In this document: piece by piece, positions 63,274 through 64,000 of the stretch
Layout of the letters: every line of letters begins with the position of its first letter
How positions within the stretch are numbered: position 1 is the first letter of the stretch
The notes under the pieces: generated by a model
What the model was told of the DNA's origin: nothing
What the model saw: only the letters and a program-made list of their open reading frames with translations
Databases searched by the model: none
Made by a program: the position numbers and the translations under genes
Source of the DNA: Pseudomonas oryzihabitans
Lineage (GTDB): Bacteria > Pseudomonadota > Gammaproteobacteria > Pseudomonadales > Pseudomonadaceae
Length of the DNA stretch: 64,000 nucleotides
Reading direction: 5' to 3'
NCBI RefSeq assembly: GCF_006384975.1
Contig: NZ_CP021645.1
Coordinates: forward strand, 1,702,001 to 1,766,000

Positions 63274-64000
63274 TCAACGACGTCGCCACTGGGGCACACC
63301 GATCAGCACCACGGCACCGACGATGACCAGCATCGCCAGCATTTCCGCCGGCCCGATCCGCTCGCCGGCGAACAGGGTGCCCAGCAGCACCGCCACCACC
63401 GGATTGACGTAGGCATAGCTGGTAGCGGCAGCCGGCCGGACCCGACCCAGCAGATAGAGATAGGCGCTGAAGGCGATCAGCGATCCGAAGACTACCAGGT
63501 AGCCCAGCGCCAACCAGCCGCCCAGTGTCGGCCACTGCTGCAACTGCTCGCCACTGAACCGGCTGGCGAGCAACAGCGCGGCGCCCGCTACCAGCATCTC
63601 CACCGCGCTGGCCATGGCGCCCCGTGGCATTGGCAGGTAGCGACTCCAGATCGAGCCGAAGGCCCAGGCCGCCGCCGCGAGCAGGATCACCGCCGCGCCC
63701 AGGGGAGTCGCGCTCATGGTGTCGCCCAGATTGAGCAGCGCGATGCCCACCAGCCCGAGCGCGATACCGGCCCACTCCAGTAGGGTATTGCGCTGCCCCC
63801 AGAGCAGGCCGAACAGCAGGGTGAACAGCGGCACCGTGGCGATCGCCAGGGCCGCAACGCCCGAGGTCACGCCCCAGTGCTCGGCCAGCGTCACGCCGCC
63901 GTTGCCGACGCCCAGCAGCAGGATACCGATCACCCCGGCAGCCAGGGTTTCGCGCAGGCTCGGCCAGGGCGTGCCGCGCCAACGCAGCCAACCGAGCATG
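63274..64000 (-). CDS. yedA: YedA-like EamA/DMT exporter (N-terminus beyond window)
   Basis: At least 241 residues of a ten-helix EamA transporter; the expected N-terminal 60 residues or so lie past the window end. Matches to YedA are close: LLLGVGNGGVTLAEHWGVTSG, LAIATVPLFTLLFGLLWGQ, AAAWAFGSIWSRYLPMP, LALGYLVVFGSLIAFSAYLY and TSYAYVNPVVAVLLGTLFAGE. E. coli YedA is a putative drug/metabolite exporter. The ATG at 63999 is internal to the family alignment, so it is not the true start. Confidence 0.88.
   Translation of the reverse strand, partial: MLGWLRWRGTPWPSLRETLAAGVIGILLLGVGNGGVTLAEHWGVTSGVAALAIATVPLFTLLFGLLWGQRNTLLEWAGIALGLVGIALLNLGDTMSATPLGAAVILLAAAAWAFGSIWSRYLPMPRGAMASAVEMLVAGAALLLASRFSGEQLQQWPTLGGWLALGYLVVFGSLIAFSAYLYLLGRVRPAAATSYAYVNPVVAVLLGTLFAGERIGPAEMLAMLVIVGAVVLIGVPQWRRR

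Noticed and set aside
1-64000. CRISPR arrays, rRNA genes, complete insertion sequences, prophage genes
   Set aside because: I found no regularly spaced direct repeats, rRNA sequence, transposase or phage structural gene on either strand.

Overview
The window looks like a chromosomal segment of a gamma-proteobacterium of the genus Pseudomonas. GC is high over most of it. Gene order and protein sequence in the housekeeping blocks are those of pseudomonads: alkB-like gene / small PxP protein / rapA, then queC-queE-cpoB-pal-tolBARQ-ybgC-ruvBAC-yebC-aspS-dps-membrane cold-shock protein, then the MoxR/DUF58/VWA operon. The enterobactin-type siderophore cluster suggests a plant- or environment-associated species of the oryzihabitans/psychrotolerans type. 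That species guess is inference from memory.

Layout. 1-5.3 kb: 5' part of aroE, a 5'-truncated LysR-regulator remnant, an hsp20 gene with a heat-shock promoter and a ROSE-like RNA thermometer, an AlkB-type dioxygenase, and rapA. 5.4-23.2 kb: a complete catecholate siderophore locus in the order entA-entB-entE-entC / fepB / entS / fepD-fepG-fepC / entF-mbtH-fes-receptor. This is collinear with the enterobacterial ent/fep cluster. It makes 2,3-dihydroxybenzoate from chorismate (EntC, EntB, EntA), joins it to serine and cyclises it (EntE, EntB carrier domain, EntF, MbtH-like helper), exports it (EntS), takes the ferric complex back up (TonB receptor, FepB, FepDGC) and releases iron by hydrolysis (Fes). 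Three Fur-box-like sites precede entC, fepB and the receptor. The outer-membrane receptor is of the FhuE-like class rather than FepA, and no entD, entH or fepE is present.

23.4-39.9 kb: a looser accessory stretch of lower gene density. It holds an APC amino-acid permease, a small lipoprotein, a GAF-EAL phosphodiesterase, a decayed YdcZ-type transporter, a YagU homologue, an exported cupin / SMP-30 pair, an SRAP (YedK/HMCES) protein, a DMT exporter divergent from an Lrp/AsnC regulator, a GNAT acetyltransferase, chrB-chrA for chromate efflux, and an I42 (chagasin-like) protease inhibitor bracketed by two related inverted-repeat miniature elements. It ends at a tRNA-Lys gene whose 3' end faces the accessory DNA.

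40-55.5 kb: conserved core genes for queuosine synthesis, the Tol-Pal envelope system, the RuvABC resolvasome, YebC, AspS, Dps, a membrane-anchored cold-shock-domain protein and an LtaS-family membrane sulfatase/phosphotransferase. 55.7-62.4 kb: a tightly overlapping six-gene MoxR-DUF58-DUF4381-VWA-VWA/TPR-BatD operon. 62.4-64 kb: YceH, a second copy of the dispersed intergenic repeat, and a YedA-like exporter cut by the window end.

No CRISPR array, complete insertion sequence, integrase or rRNA gene was seen.
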